Assembly (NCBI GenBank): GCA_930633525.1
Contig: CAKNFP010000001.1
Span: 3,471,501-3,535,500, forward strand
Length of the DNA stretch: 64,000 bases
Direction of reading: 5' to 3'
Source: Hyphomicrobiales bacterium
GTDB taxonomy: Bacteria > Pseudomonadota > Alphaproteobacteria > Rhizobiales > Beijerinckiaceae
Under the pieces are notes generated by a model, which saw nothing but the letters and a program-made list of their open reading frames with translations, was not told the DNA's origin and did no database searches. Made by a program: the position numbers and the translations under genes. The stretch's first letter is position 1. Every line of letters begins with the position of its first letter. Shown one piece after another: positions 1-8,229 of the stretch.

Positions 1-1051
1 GTACCCCTTCTCCAGATTATCAGACTGGCTGATCCCCAGTGATCAGTTCTACATCCGAAACCACTTCCGCATGCCGGGATTGGCCGCGACAGACTGGCGC
101 CTCGCCGTTACAGGGGCGGTCGACACGCCGCTTTCGCTCGATCTCGATGCGCTGAAGGCCTTGCCGAAGGCGGAATTCGCAGCCGTCATGGAATGCGCGG
201 GCAACGGCCGCGTCTTCTATGAACCCGCCAGGGAGGGGCTGCAATGGCAGGACGGCGCCGTAGGCAACGCGCTCTGGTCCGGTGTGCTGCTGCGTGATGT
301 GCTGGCTCTTGCCGGCGTCCGGAGGAGTGCGGTCGAGGTCGTACTGGTCGGCGCGGATCGCGGGCTGGTCGACGCCGGCAAGAAGACCGCGTCACCCGGA
401 GAGATCGCTTTCGCGCGCAGCCTGCCCGTCACCAAGGCCCTGTCAGACAGCGCGCTCCTTGCCTATGCCATGAACAACGAACCGCTCATGCCCGAACACG
501 GCTTCCCGCTGCGGGCGGCGGTCGGCGGCTGGTATGGAATGGCCTGGATCAAGTGGCTGGTCGAGATCCGCGTGGTCGAGCAACCCTTCACCGGCTACTG
601 GCAGACGCGAGACTATATCCAATGGGATCGGACGCTCGGCGAGCCCATGGTCGCGCCGCTGACGACGATGAACGTCAAGTCGCAGATCGCCCAGCCCGTC
701 AATGGCGCCGTCGTGGAAGCCGGCCGCCCCCTGCGCATCCATGGCGCGGCCTGGGCGGGTGAGGCTGGCCTCGGCCTCGTCGAGGTCGCCACCGGCGAAC
801 ATGCGCCCTGGCAGGACGCGACCCTGCTAGGTCCGGCCTCGCCGCATGGCTGGCGCCTGTGGGAATACACATGGACGCCGCCTGCCCCTGGCCGCTACCA
901 TCTCAAGTCCCGCGCCACGGACGCCCTCGGCAACCGCCAACCTGAAACACCGCAGCCGGACCGCGAGAGCTATGCGGCCAATTGGGTCATTCCGGTCGTC
1001 GTCGAAGCGACGGCCGGCCCCGAAGAGCCGGCCGACAATTTCGTGATATGA
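1..1051 (+). CDS. Sulfite-oxidase-like molybdopterin oxidoreductase (5' end outside window)
   Basis: The open frame is already running at base 2 and ends with TGA at 1051, giving 349 visible residues; the true start lies to the left. The visible N-terminus reads through FYIRNHF, a signature of the sulfite oxidase family, followed by VMECAGNGR, whose cysteine is the expected molybdenum ligand. The second half fits the immunoglobulin-like Mo-cofactor dimerisation domain (about residues 220-335). Members oxidise sulfite or related substrates with a Mo-pyranopterin centre. No haem domain is visible in this part. The natural substrate and the electron acceptor cannot be told; a cytochrome partner, if any, is not in the window. 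An internal ATG at base 71 is not the start, because conserved sequence precedes it. Confidence 0.85.
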   Translation, partial: YPFSRLSDWLIPSDQFYIRNHFRMPGLAATDWRLAVTGAVDTPLSLDLDALKALPKAEFAAVMECAGNGRVFYEPAREGLQWQDGAVGNALWSGVLLRDVLALAGVRRSAVEVVLVGADRGLVDAGKKTASPGEIAFARSLPVTKALSDSALLAYAMNNEPLMPEHGFPLRAAVGGWYGMAWIKWLVEIRVVEQPFTGYWQTRDYIQWDRTLGEPMVAPLTTMNVKSQIAQPVNGAVVEAGRPLRIHGAAWAGEAGLGLVEVATGEHAPWQDATLLGPASPHGWRLWEYTWTPPAPGRYHLKSRATDALGNRQPETPQPDRESYAANWVIPVVVEATAGPEEPADNFVI

Positions 1052-1119
1052 GGGTGAGGCCGCGCCGACGGTGTTTTGCCGCGCTGGCCTACCCGTGAGA
1101 AGCCTGCGCGGCTGCTGGC

Positions 1120-1911
1120 CTACATGGTGGATGTCGTTCCGGCCTTGGGCGGCGCCACCAACGAGAACACCACGCCCTGGGGATCGAGCGCCTGGATGAT
1201 CCAGGCGCCGCCGGGCACCTCCATTGGCCCGTTGATGACCTGTCCGCCACCAGCCTTGACCCTGTCGACGGCCGCGTCGATGTCTTCGACATTGAAATAG
1301 AAGGTCCAGAAGGGAGAGGGAACAGCCGGTGGCTTGTCCATCATCCCTCCGACGGCATGGCTGCCATAGGCAAAGAGCTGGTATATGCCCATCGCCCCCA
1401 TATCGAGACTCTCGTCCTTCGTCCAGCCGAACAGGCCGGAATAGAACGCGAGCGCCGCCTTATGATCGGTCGTCAGCAACTCATGCCAGCCGACATGGCC
1501 GTTGGCGCCCGGCGCCGCATCGGGCTGTTCCTCCCCCTGGCCCTTGAACAGGGTGAAAACCGCGCCCTGGGGATCCGCGACAACGGCGAAGCGCCCGACT
1601 TCGGGAATGTCCTCCGGCGCGCGGTAGATCTTGCCGCCAGCCTTCGCGACGGCATCCGCCTTGGCATCGACGTCCTCGACGCCGATGTAGCCCATCCACC
1701 CCGGCTTGGCGCCGGCATCGCAAGCCGCCTGCGGCAAGGTCATCAAGCCGCCAATGGGCAGCTCTCCGGCATGCAGGATGGTGTATGCGAAATCGACCAT
1801 GCCGGAATCCTGCATCGTCCAGCCGACGACGTTCTTATAAAACGTCTCCGCAGCCGCCTTGTCGCTGGTGGCCAACTCATACCAGACGAACTTGCCCTTT
1901 GAACCCGCCAT
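1120..1911 (-). CDS. Tandem VOC-domain protein (glyoxalase/bleomycin-resistance fold)
   Basis: This 263-residue protein consists of two vicinal-oxygen-chelate modules (about residues 5-120 and 135-258), each starting with a W-x-E-L segment (FVWYELATSD, VGWHELLTTD) and ending in a glycine-rich DPQGAVF/DPQGVVF strand. Proteins of this build are usually annotated as VOC-family enzymes of unknown substrate. The start at 1911 is chosen over an upstream in-frame codon at 1998 because AAGGGAGG precedes it at good spacing and the longer form would overlap the gene before it. It is the third gene of a minus-strand operon (DUF899, DUF1579, VOC), 44 bases after the DUF1579 stop, so MarR control via the site at 3225-3240 is plausible. 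Confidence 0.8.
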   Translation of the reverse strand: MAGSKGKFVWYELATSDKAAAETFYKNVVGWTMQDSGMVDFAYTILHAGELPIGGLMTLPQAACDAGAKPGWMGYIGVEDVDAKADAVAKAGGKIYRAPEDIPEVGRFAVVADPQGAVFTLFKGQGEEQPDAAPGANGHVGWHELLTTDHKAALAFYSGLFGWTKDESLDMGAMGIYQLFAYGSHAVGGMMDKPPAVPSPFWTFYFNVEDIDAAVDRVKAGGGQVINGPMEVPGGAWIIQALDPQGVVFSLVAPPKAGTTSTM

Positions 1912-1955
1912 CGCATGTCCTCCCTTACGGAAACGTCTCACGGAAACGTGTGAAA

Positions 1956-2435
1956 TCACGCCTTGCGTCGATAGTGCGCCGTCATGACCGGCTTCCACGT
2001 TCCATCCTCGGCAAGGACCCGGGATGACAGCGTGCGGTTACTATCGTCCTCAATTGTGATGACATCCTGATAGCGCGCGCTCTTGGTCGGATCCTCGAAA
2101 GCAGGCCCGACCGTATCGAGCGTCAGGACCTTGCCTGTCGGATCGAGCGTGCCCTCGTAGACCCAGAGATGCGCCATCATCGAGCCGACCCAGGTTCCGA
2201 CATACCGCTTCTTGGCCGGATCGTAACCAACGGTCAGCTGGGTCGTCGCTTTTCCGCCACCCGGCATCTCGCCGGTGCCCTCCGAGATCAGCCAGACGCC
2301 ATGAAGCATGCGCGTCGTCTCGGACCAAGGCGCGGATGGAGCCTCGGAGCTGTCCTCACAGGAGGGCATGGATACGGTCCACTCACCGACGAGCTGCTCG
2401 AGCCAGCGGTGTTCTTTCTGCGGTTCGGCTTTCAT
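1956..2435 (-). CDS. DUF1579 family protein
   Basis: A 159-residue cytosolic protein with the DUF1579 pattern: an N-terminal HRWLEQLVGEWTV segment and a beta-rich, lipocalin-like run with YDPAKKRYVGTWVGSMMAHLWVYEG. The biochemical role of this family is unknown. The ATG at 2435 overlaps the stop of the DUF899 gene (ATGA), which supports this start over a TTG at 2462 and implies translational coupling. In the same operon are a thioredoxin-like DUF899 protein upstream and a VOC protein downstream, a set typical of MarR-controlled stress or detoxification operons (inference from context only). Confidence 0.75.
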   Translation of the reverse strand: MKAEPQKEHRWLEQLVGEWTVSMPSCEDSSEAPSAPWSETTRMLHGVWLISEGTGEMPGGGKATTQLTVGYDPAKKRYVGTWVGSMMAHLWVYEGTLDPTGKVLTLDTVGPAFEDPTKSARYQDVITIEDDSNRTLSSRVLAEDGTWKPVMTAHYRRKA

Positions 2436-3181
2436 GGGCTTGCTGATCCTTGTGAATGGCAACAGGTGGATTGCAAGGAGGGACCGTATTCATCGTGACG
2501 ACGCACGAAATCCATGCCGGTCTTTTCGTTGCGCCCCTTCGGCGCACGATCGAGCACCATCATGGCGCCCAGGAGTTCCTCAAGGCCTCGCGCGTAACCG
2601 GAATAGGTGTGGAACACGTCCCCGGCTTCATTTTTCGTGAAAGCGCTCAGCCCGTGGAGTTCATCCAGATCCCCGAACGGAGACATCGTACCAAAGTTGT
2701 AGAATATATTGCCGCTGGAGATCTCATCCGGCGAAAACGAGACATGATAGTCGAAGTTGAAGTCGCTGTTGTAGGACGACACCCATGGCAGATGCCAACC
2801 CATGCGCTGCTTGTAAGCCTGCAGCTTCTCAAGAGGAGCACGCGACACCAGCGTCAAGCTCACGTCATGATGTTCCAGATGGGGCAAGGCACCTTCGAGA
2901 TGGTCCGCCAGGAACGAGCAGCTGGGGCAGCCAGCCTCCCAGTCCGGCCCGAACATGAAGTGATAAATGACGAGCTGACTGCGCCCGGCGAACAGTTCGC
3001 CCAGGGTCTTCGGCCCCTCCGGGCTATCAAAGACATAGGCCTTGTCGACCTTCGTCCACGGCAGCGCCAGCCGCGCGGCGTTGACCGCGTCGCGCAGCCG
3101 CGTCATCTCCTTTTCCTTCTCTAACAGGGCCTTGCGTGCGGTGAGCCATTCATCACGAGATACGACAGGATTGCCTTGCAT
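2432..3181 (-). CDS. DUF899 family thioredoxin-like protein
   Basis: A 249-residue protein with the DUF899 pattern: N-terminal VSRDEWLTARKALLEKEKE helix, then a thioredoxin-like fold with YHFMFGPDWEAGCPSC (about residues 90-107) and WHLPWVSS further on. The CPSC cysteine pair lies where a thioredoxin-type centre would be, but activity is unproven for the family. An AAGGAGG ribosome-binding site sits 5 bases before the ATG. It is the first gene of a minus-strand operon with DUF1579 (ATGA overlap) and VOC genes, and is transcribed away from a MarR regulator across a 68-base gap that contains a perfect 16-base palindrome. Confidence 0.8.
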   Translation of the reverse strand: MQGNPVVSRDEWLTARKALLEKEKEMTRLRDAVNAARLALPWTKVDKAYVFDSPEGPKTLGELFAGRSQLVIYHFMFGPDWEAGCPSCSFLADHLEGALPHLEHHDVSLTLVSRAPLEKLQAYKQRMGWHLPWVSSYNSDFNFDYHVSFSPDEISSGNIFYNFGTMSPFGDLDELHGLSAFTKNEAGDVFHTYSGYARGLEELLGAMMVLDRAPKGRNEKTGMDFVRRHDEYGPSLQSTCCHSQGSASP

Positions 3182-3224
3182 TGCGGCCTCCTTGCAGCAG
3201 ATATCAGCTTATGGCTTGACAAGT

Positions 3225-3240
3225 ATGTTGATATCAACAT
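3225..3240. promoter_or_regulatory. Perfect 16-bp palindrome, likely MarR operator
   Basis: ATGTTGATATCAACAT is a perfect palindrome in the gap between the divergent DUF899 and MarR genes. A TTGACA (3216-3221, plus strand) lies immediately upstream, with a weak -10-like CATTAT at 3238-3243, so the palindrome would fill the spacer of a promoter reading into the marR gene. MarR proteins typically bind such palindromes in shared divergent promoters and repress both sides. Confidence 0.6.
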
Positions 3241-3249
3241 TATTGTGTC

Positions 3250-3696
3250 ATGTCAAAGCACGTCGAGATCCCGTTTGAAACGACAATTCTGGTGCGAGAT
3301 ACGTGCCTGTGCCTGCATGTGCAGCGCGCGGCCCGCGCATTGGCACGGCGTTTCGACGAGGCTCTCCGACCTCTTGGACTAACGAACGGGCAGTTCTCGT
3401 TGCTGATGTCGCTGAATCGGCCGCTTCCACCGACGATCGGTTCCGTGGCTTCGCTTCTGGCGATGGACCGGACAACACTGACGGCTGCCCTGAAACCCCT
3501 CGAGCGGCGCGAGCTCATCACGATCGCGCCGGACCCGAGGGATAAGCGCAGCCGCCTTCTGTCGCTGACCGCGGGTGGCAAGACCTTGCTGGCAGAGGCA
3601 GTCCCGATCTGGCAACGCGAACATGCCCTTGTTGACGCCTTGCTTGGCGAAGGCGGTCCCGAGCGTCTTCGCAACGACCTCGGCCGAATTGCCTGA
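3250..3696 (+). CDS. MarR family transcriptional regulator
   Basis: A 148-residue winged-helix regulator. The DNA-binding core runs from about residue 45 to 110, with GSVASLLAMDRTTLTAALKPLERRELI as the helix-turn-helix and the wing PDPRDKRSRLLSLT, a very characteristic MarR motif. A cysteine pair (DTCLCLHV, about residues 18-20) near the N-terminus could allow redox or electrophile sensing, as in OhrR/DUF24-like MarR proteins; this is inference. It is divergent from the DUF899-DUF1579-VOC operon and is the obvious candidate regulator of it and of itself. Confidence 0.85.
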   Translation: MSKHVEIPFETTILVRDTCLCLHVQRAARALARRFDEALRPLGLTNGQFSLLMSLNRPLPPTIGSVASLLAMDRTTLTAALKPLERRELITIAPDPRDKRSRLLSLTAGGKTLLAEAVPIWQREHALVDALLGEGGPERLRNDLGRIA

Positions 3697-3914
3697 TGGC
3701 GTCGCGCCAAGAGCATAAGCGGCACGCAGCCCGGTCTGGACGGCTTGCCGGCTCCAAGTATTACCCTGATGCACGGGACTCCGAAACGCCGAACGCCTTT
3801 CGATAGCCGAACTCAAGTTCATCTCACTTCGCGGACACAACCAATCGAATATCGCCGCGGATACAGATATAGACGACCCAATCGCCCTATAGACAAAATC
3901 TGGAAGGAAACCTC

Positions 3915-4322
3915 ATGGTCAAGAGCATATTTGTAAATGTACCCGTCAAGAACCTTGATTCTTCGATTTCTTTCTTCAAATCACTTGGCTTCACATTCAA
4001 CGCTCAGTTCACGGATGAAACCGCCTCCTGCATGGTCATGAGCGACACGATCTATGCGATGTTGTTGACTGAGGCAAAATTCAAGGAATTCACACCACGC
4101 AACATCTGTGACACGTCAAAGGATGTCGAGGTGTTGATCGCCCTGTCCCTGGAAAATCGCGAGGCGGTCGATGCTTTGGTGAGCAAGGCGGTCGCGGCGG
4201 GCGGCAAGACCTATAGCGAGCCCAAAGATTACGGTTTCATGTATCAGCACGCTTTCCAGGATCTCGACGGTCACGCCTGGGAAGTCTTCTACATGGACCC
4301 GAGCTTCGTCCAGCCAACCTGA
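3915..4322 (+). CDS. VOC family protein (glyoxalase-like, single domain)
   Basis: A 135-residue one-domain VOC protein (SIFVNVPVKNLDSSISFFKSLGF at the start, DLDGHAWEVFYMDP near the end). The HAWEVFYMDP segment carries the C-terminal glutamate that serves as metal ligand in this fold. A GGAAGGAA site precedes the ATG by 5-6 bases. Its base composition is visibly more AT-rich than its neighbours, especially in the first 150 bases, which may mean recent acquisition. The 218-base gap from the MarR gene holds nothing recognisable. Substrate unknown. Confidence 0.75.
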   Translation: MVKSIFVNVPVKNLDSSISFFKSLGFTFNAQFTDETASCMVMSDTIYAMLLTEAKFKEFTPRNICDTSKDVEVLIALSLENREAVDALVSKAVAAGGKTYSEPKDYGFMYQHAFQDLDGHAWEVFYMDPSFVQPT

Positions 4323-4442
4323 GATTTACGCTTTCATGCATCTCGCGGCGTCATGCAAGGTTGCCGTGTGGCAGCCTTGCGTGACGCGTGCGCATTCCCG
4401 AGCATCCGCGCAGTCTCGCCGCCCCCTTCGCGCCGCGAACGG

Positions 4443-5315
4443 TCAGCGCAGGCGGGCATCAAGGCGGTCCCGCATCCAGTCGCCAATCAGGCTGACGGAC
4501 AAGGTGGTGAGGACGATGACGGCACCGGGCACGGCCGCCATCCACCAGGCGAGCACGATGTAGTTGCGGCTCTCGTTGACCAGCAGGCCGAGCGAGGTCA
4601 GCGGCGGCTGCACGCCGAGACCGAGGAAGCTGAGACCGGTCTCCAGCAGGATGATCTCGGGGAAGTTGAGCGTCATCTGGACGATCAGCGCCCCGACGAT
4701 ATTCGGCAGAATATGCCTGGCATAGATGCGCGGCGAGCCGGCGCCTAGCGCCCGCAGAGCCCCTGCGTAGCCGGCCGTCTCGGCGTCGAGCACGAGCCCG
4801 CGCGCGAGCCGGGCATAACGCTCCCAGCCGGCAAAGCCGACGATGATGACGAGCAGCCAGAAGCTCTTGCCGAAGAAGGCGACGACCGTGATGGCGAAGA
4901 TGATGAAGGGGAGCGAGGCCTGGATGTCGACGAGCATCATGATCGCCTCCTCCCACCAGCCGCGCAGCCGTGCTGCCAGCATGCCGAGCGAGACGCCTAT
5001 GAGCATGCCGAGGAGCGTGCCGAAGAGCGCGATGATGATGGAGAAACGGATGCCATAGAGCACCCGGCTGAAGACGTCGCGGCCGAGATGATCGCTGCCG
5101 AAAAGGAAGGGATTATCATAGCCGAGGATGGCCGGCGGCTTCAGGCGCAGGAGAGGCTGCTGCTCTGCATAGCCGAAGGGTGCGATGACCGGCGCCGCAA
5201 TCGAGGCGACGAGGATCACGGCGATCCAGAGGAAGGCGACCACGATCGCCGCCGGCAGGGGCTTGCCCCGGCGCCGGCCGAAACGGAGGCCGCGGCCCAG
5301 ATCGATGACGCTCAT
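4443..5315 (-). CDS. ABC transporter permease, DppC/OppC type
   Basis: A 290-residue inner-membrane permease with an N-terminal OppC-type segment, a periplasmic loop with FLFGSDHLGRDVFSRVLYGIR (the hallmark GTDxxGRD motif of DppC/OppC), and the EAA cytoplasmic loop around GYAGALRALGAGSPRIYARHILPN. The start at 5315 is one base after the stop of the DppB partner, which is preferred to an upstream in-frame codon. It is the last gene of the operon starting at 10908 and would form the translocation pore with the protein encoded at 5317-6237. Confidence 0.85.
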   Translation of the reverse strand: MSVIDLGRGLRFGRRRGKPLPAAIVVAFLWIAVILVASIAAPVIAPFGYAEQQPLLRLKPPAILGYDNPFLFGSDHLGRDVFSRVLYGIRFSIIIALFGTLLGMLIGVSLGMLAARLRGWWEEAIMMLVDIQASLPFIIFAITVVAFFGKSFWLLVIIVGFAGWERYARLARGLVLDAETAGYAGALRALGAGSPRIYARHILPNIVGALIVQMTLNFPEIILLETGLSFLGLGVQPPLTSLGLLVNESRNYIVLAWWMAAVPGAVIVLTTLSVSLIGDWMRDRLDARLR

Positions 5316-5316
5316 G

Positions 5317-6237
5317 TCAGTGCCGCCTGCGGATTTTCGGATTGAGGAAGCCATAAGCCAGGTCGACGGACAGATTGGCCAGCGTCATCGTCGTGGCGAA
5401 GAGCATCACCAGGGCCTGCACGACAGCGAGATCACGCAGGCCGACGACATCGACAAGCAGCCGCCCGACGCCCGGCCAGCCGAAGACCTGCTCGACGATG
5501 ATGGAGCCGCCGACGAGGCCGCCGAGCGAAAAGCCGATGATGGTGACGATCGGGACCGCCGCATTAGGCAGGACATGGTTGAGGATGGCCTGTCCGCGCG
5601 TCTCACCCGCCGCCATCGCCGCGCGGACATAGGGTTGTTCAAGCACCTCGAGCACGGCGGAGCGCGTGAACCGCGCGATGACCGCCGCGCCGGAAAAGCC
5701 GAGCGTGATGACCGGCATGACGAGATGAGCGGGCGTCGCGCTGCCCGAACTCGGCAAGAGGCGCAACCCCACCGCCAGGAAGAAGATGAGCGTTACCCCG
5801 AGCACGAAATTCGGCAGGCTGTAGCCGAGCGAGCAGAACAGCATCATCACCTGATCAAGCGGCCGGCCACGATTGAGCGCGGCAATGATCCCTCCGGGAA
5901 TGCCGATCGCCATTACGAGCGCGAAGGCCGTTCCGGTCAGGGTCAAGGTGGCGGGCAGCCGCTCCAGCACCACGGTCAGCGCCTCTCGCCCGTTGGCGAG
6001 CGAGCGCCCGAAATCGCCCTGCACCAGATTGGTGATGTAGACGACATATTGCGTCCAAAGAGTCTGGTCGAGCCCCCAGCGGGCCCGGAAAAGCGCGATC
6101 ACCTCCTCCGTCGCATTATCCGGCAGGAGTTCGCGGGCGGGATCGCCCGTCAGGCGCATGAAGACGAAGGCGAAGGTCATCACCGCCCAGAGGGTGATGA
6201 TGGCCCGCACAATCTTGATGATCGCGAATCCGAACAT
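5317..6237 (-). CDS. ABC transporter permease, DppB/OppB type
   Basis: A 306-residue permease of the DppB class: N-terminal membrane helix ending in RLTGDPARELLPDNATEEV, then the LGYSLPNFVLGVTLIF segment and the EAA loop AAMAAGETRGQAILNHVLPNA, and near the C-terminus VEQVFGWPGVGRLLVD. It lies 6 bases after the stop of the hydrolase gene (6244-7104) and one base before the DppC start, so it is part of one transcription unit. Substrate type is set by the binding protein at 9346-10908. Confidence 0.85.
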   Translation of the reverse strand: MFGFAIIKIVRAIITLWAVMTFAFVFMRLTGDPARELLPDNATEEVIALFRARWGLDQTLWTQYVVYITNLVQGDFGRSLANGREALTVVLERLPATLTLTGTAFALVMAIGIPGGIIAALNRGRPLDQVMMLFCSLGYSLPNFVLGVTLIFFLAVGLRLLPSSGSATPAHLVMPVITLGFSGAAVIARFTRSAVLEVLEQPYVRAAMAAGETRGQAILNHVLPNAAVPIVTIIGFSLGGLVGGSIIVEQVFGWPGVGRLLVDVVGLRDLAVVQALVMLFATTMTLANLSVDLAYGFLNPKIRRRH

Positions 6238-6243
6238 GGCGCG

Positions 6244-7104
6244 TCAGTCGCGAAAGGTGATCACGAGCGGCTGATGGTCGGAGGCATCGGCGTCGCGCAG
6301 CACCTCGGCCGACGCGACCTTGGCCCTGAGGCCCGGCGTGACCATGATGTAATCGATGCGCTTGCCGGTCTTGGCCTCCCAGTCGAGATAGATGGTGTCG
6401 CCCTCGTTCTCGGCATGGCTGGCGGCGACCCAGGCATCGCAGAAGCAGTCGGGCGGGTTGAGGCGGCCATACATGCCGCTGGTCGGGCCGACGAGGAGCT
6501 CGTAGACGGGACTGTCCGGCGTCAGATTGAGATCACCCATCAGGATCGCCTCGGTGGGCACCGCCGGCGGCGGCTCTTCCAGCCACGTGGTGTCGGGGTG
6601 CCCGCCCGCCGATACCGGGCCGTCGTTCCGGGCACGGCGATGCACGTCGAGCGTCACCTGCGCGTGGATCAGCCGCTCCTCATCGCACAGATGCGAGAAA
6701 TGGCTGGAATAGACCCGGATGAGCCCGAGCGGCGTTTCGATCGTCGCTTCCGTCACGCCGCGCTGGATGGCGTGGGCCGCGAGCGGCGTCAGCTTTGGAA
6801 ACAGGAACGTGCGCGTGGTGATGATCGGCCAGCGCGAGAGGATGGCATTGCCGAACTGGCGACGGACATGCCGGCCGCCGAGACGCTTGTCGATGTCGAC
6901 CGTCGCGCCGTAGACGGCGTGGTAGTCGCCAAGGCGTTCCACGATGCGCTCGACCTGGTGGATATTGCCCGAGCGCTCCCAATAGGCCTCGATCTCCTGC
7001 AGGCCGATGATGTCGGCGCCGACGAGCACATCGGCAACCCGATCGATGTCATAGCGCCCATCGCGCCCCTTGCCGTACTGGATGTTGTAAGTGACGACGC
7101 GCAT
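6244..7104 (-). CDS. Endonuclease/exonuclease/phosphatase (EEP) family hydrolase
   Basis: A 286-residue cytosolic protein with the EEP fold: TYNIQYGKG with Asn7, the metal-binding Glu37 in GLQEIE, GDLNLTPDS, and the terminal SDHQPLVI containing the catalytic histidine. The family hydrolyses phosphodiester or phosphomonoester bonds in DNA, sphingomyelin, inositides and other substrates. No signal peptide is seen. It sits inside a peptide-type ABC operon between the ATPases and the permeases, so it probably acts on the imported compound or a product of it. That suggests a phosphodiester-containing substrate, an inference from context. Close similarity to a known nuclease is not evident. Confidence 0.8.
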   Translation of the reverse strand: MRVVTYNIQYGKGRDGRYDIDRVADVLVGADIIGLQEIEAYWERSGNIHQVERIVERLGDYHAVYGATVDIDKRLGGRHVRRQFGNAILSRWPIITTRTFLFPKLTPLAAHAIQRGVTEATIETPLGLIRVYSSHFSHLCDEERLIHAQVTLDVHRRARNDGPVSAGGHPDTTWLEEPPPAVPTEAILMGDLNLTPDSPVYELLVGPTSGMYGRLNPPDCFCDAWVAASHAENEGDTIYLDWEAKTGKRIDYIMVTPGLRAKVASAEVLRDADASDHQPLVITFRD

Positions 7105-7140
7105 CGGGATGCCTCTTTCCGTGGACTATGGCTATGGTGG

Positions 7141-8229
7141 TCAGGCCCGGGCCTGCCACAGCGGCGGATCTGCCGGCACAAGTGTGGGTGCTATGGCCGC
7201 GTCCTCGGCAGCGGGAGCGGCGAAGTGGCAAGCGGCCGATTGGCCTCCCCCGACGACGGCCAGCGCGGGCCTGTCCCTGCGGCAAACATCCTGCGCCAGG
7301 GCGCAGCGGGGATGGAAGGGGCAGCCAGCGGGGATGGCGGCCGGGCTCGGGGGCTCTCCGGCCAGCCGCACGCGCTGACGCCGCGCTCCCAGGACCACAC
7401 GCGGCACGGAAGACACCAACGCGCGGGTATAGGGATGGGCGGGCGCCGCGAAGACCGTCGCGATCGGCCCCTCCTCCACCACGCGGCCGAGATACATGAC
7501 GGCGATGCGGTCCGCGATATGGCGCACGACCCTGAGGTCATGGGAAATGAACACCGAGGCAAAGCCGCGCTGACGCTGCAGGCTCCGAATGAGCGCGATG
7601 ATCTGCGCCTGGACGGACACGTCGAGCGCCGAAACCGGCTCGTCGAACACGACGAAATCCGGCTCCGTCGCAAGCGCCCGCGCCATCACCACGCGCTGGC
7701 GCTGGCCGCCGGACAGCTGGTGGGGAAAACGCTCCGCAAGGGCGGGCGCGAGGCCGACATCGGCGAGAAGCTGCTCGATGGGCGGCGCGCTGGCAGGCAC
7801 GTCCGTACGATGAATGCGGAATGGCTCGAGGATCTGCTGACCGATCGTCATGCGCGGATCGAGCGCCGCCAGCGTGTTCTGGAAGACGAGCTGCATGCGC
7901 GCCCTGAGATGCCGGAGCCGGCGCTCCCCCAATCCCGCGAGATCCTGCCCGTCGAACAGTACCTGCCCCTGGGTCGGGGGCTCCAGGCCGAGCAAGAGAC
8001 GGCCGAGCGTGCTCTTGCCGCAGCCGCTCTCACCCACGATGGCCAATGTTTCCCCGCGCCGGATGGCAAGGTCCACATGGCCGACGGCGGCGACGGTGCG
8101 GCGCGGCCCGAGCCAGCCGCCGGCGCCGAAGGTCCGGCCGATACCCCGCGCCTCGACAAGGGCGCCGGCCGACCTGGTCCCGTCATCCTGGATTCCGCGA
8201 TCAACAGATCTCCCAGAATCAACCGACAT
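7141..8229 (-). CDS. ABC transporter ATPase, DppF/OppF type
   Basis: A 362-residue ATPase with Walker [10 protein letters not shown], signature [10 protein letters not shown], Walker [13 protein letters not shown], and the oligopeptide-transporter C-terminal domain ending in the cysteine-bearing [15 protein letters not shown] stretch. The start at 8229 has a GAGGAG site 6 bases before it and leaves an 11-base overlap with the preceding ATPase gene; a longer in-frame extension to 8505 is low-complexity shadow sequence. It pairs with the DppD-type ATPase to energise the importer. Confidence 0.85.
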   Translation of the reverse strand: MSVDSGRSVDRGIQDDGTRSAGALVEARGIGRTFGAGGWLGPRRTVAAVGHVDLAIRRGETLAIVGESGCGKSTLGRLLLGLEPPTQGQVLFDGQDLAGLGERRLRHLRARMQLVFQNTLAALDPRMTIGQQILEPFRIHRTDVPASAPPIEQLLADVGLAPALAERFPHQLSGGQRQRVVMARALATEPDFVVFDEPVSALDVSVQAQIIALIRSLQRQRGFASVFISHDLRVVRHIADRIAVMYLGRVVEEGPIATVFAAPAHPYTRALVSSVPRVVLGARRQRVRLAGEPPSPAAIPAGCPFHPRCALAQDVCRRDRPALAVVGGGQSAACHFAAPAAEDAAIAPTLVPADPPLWQARA

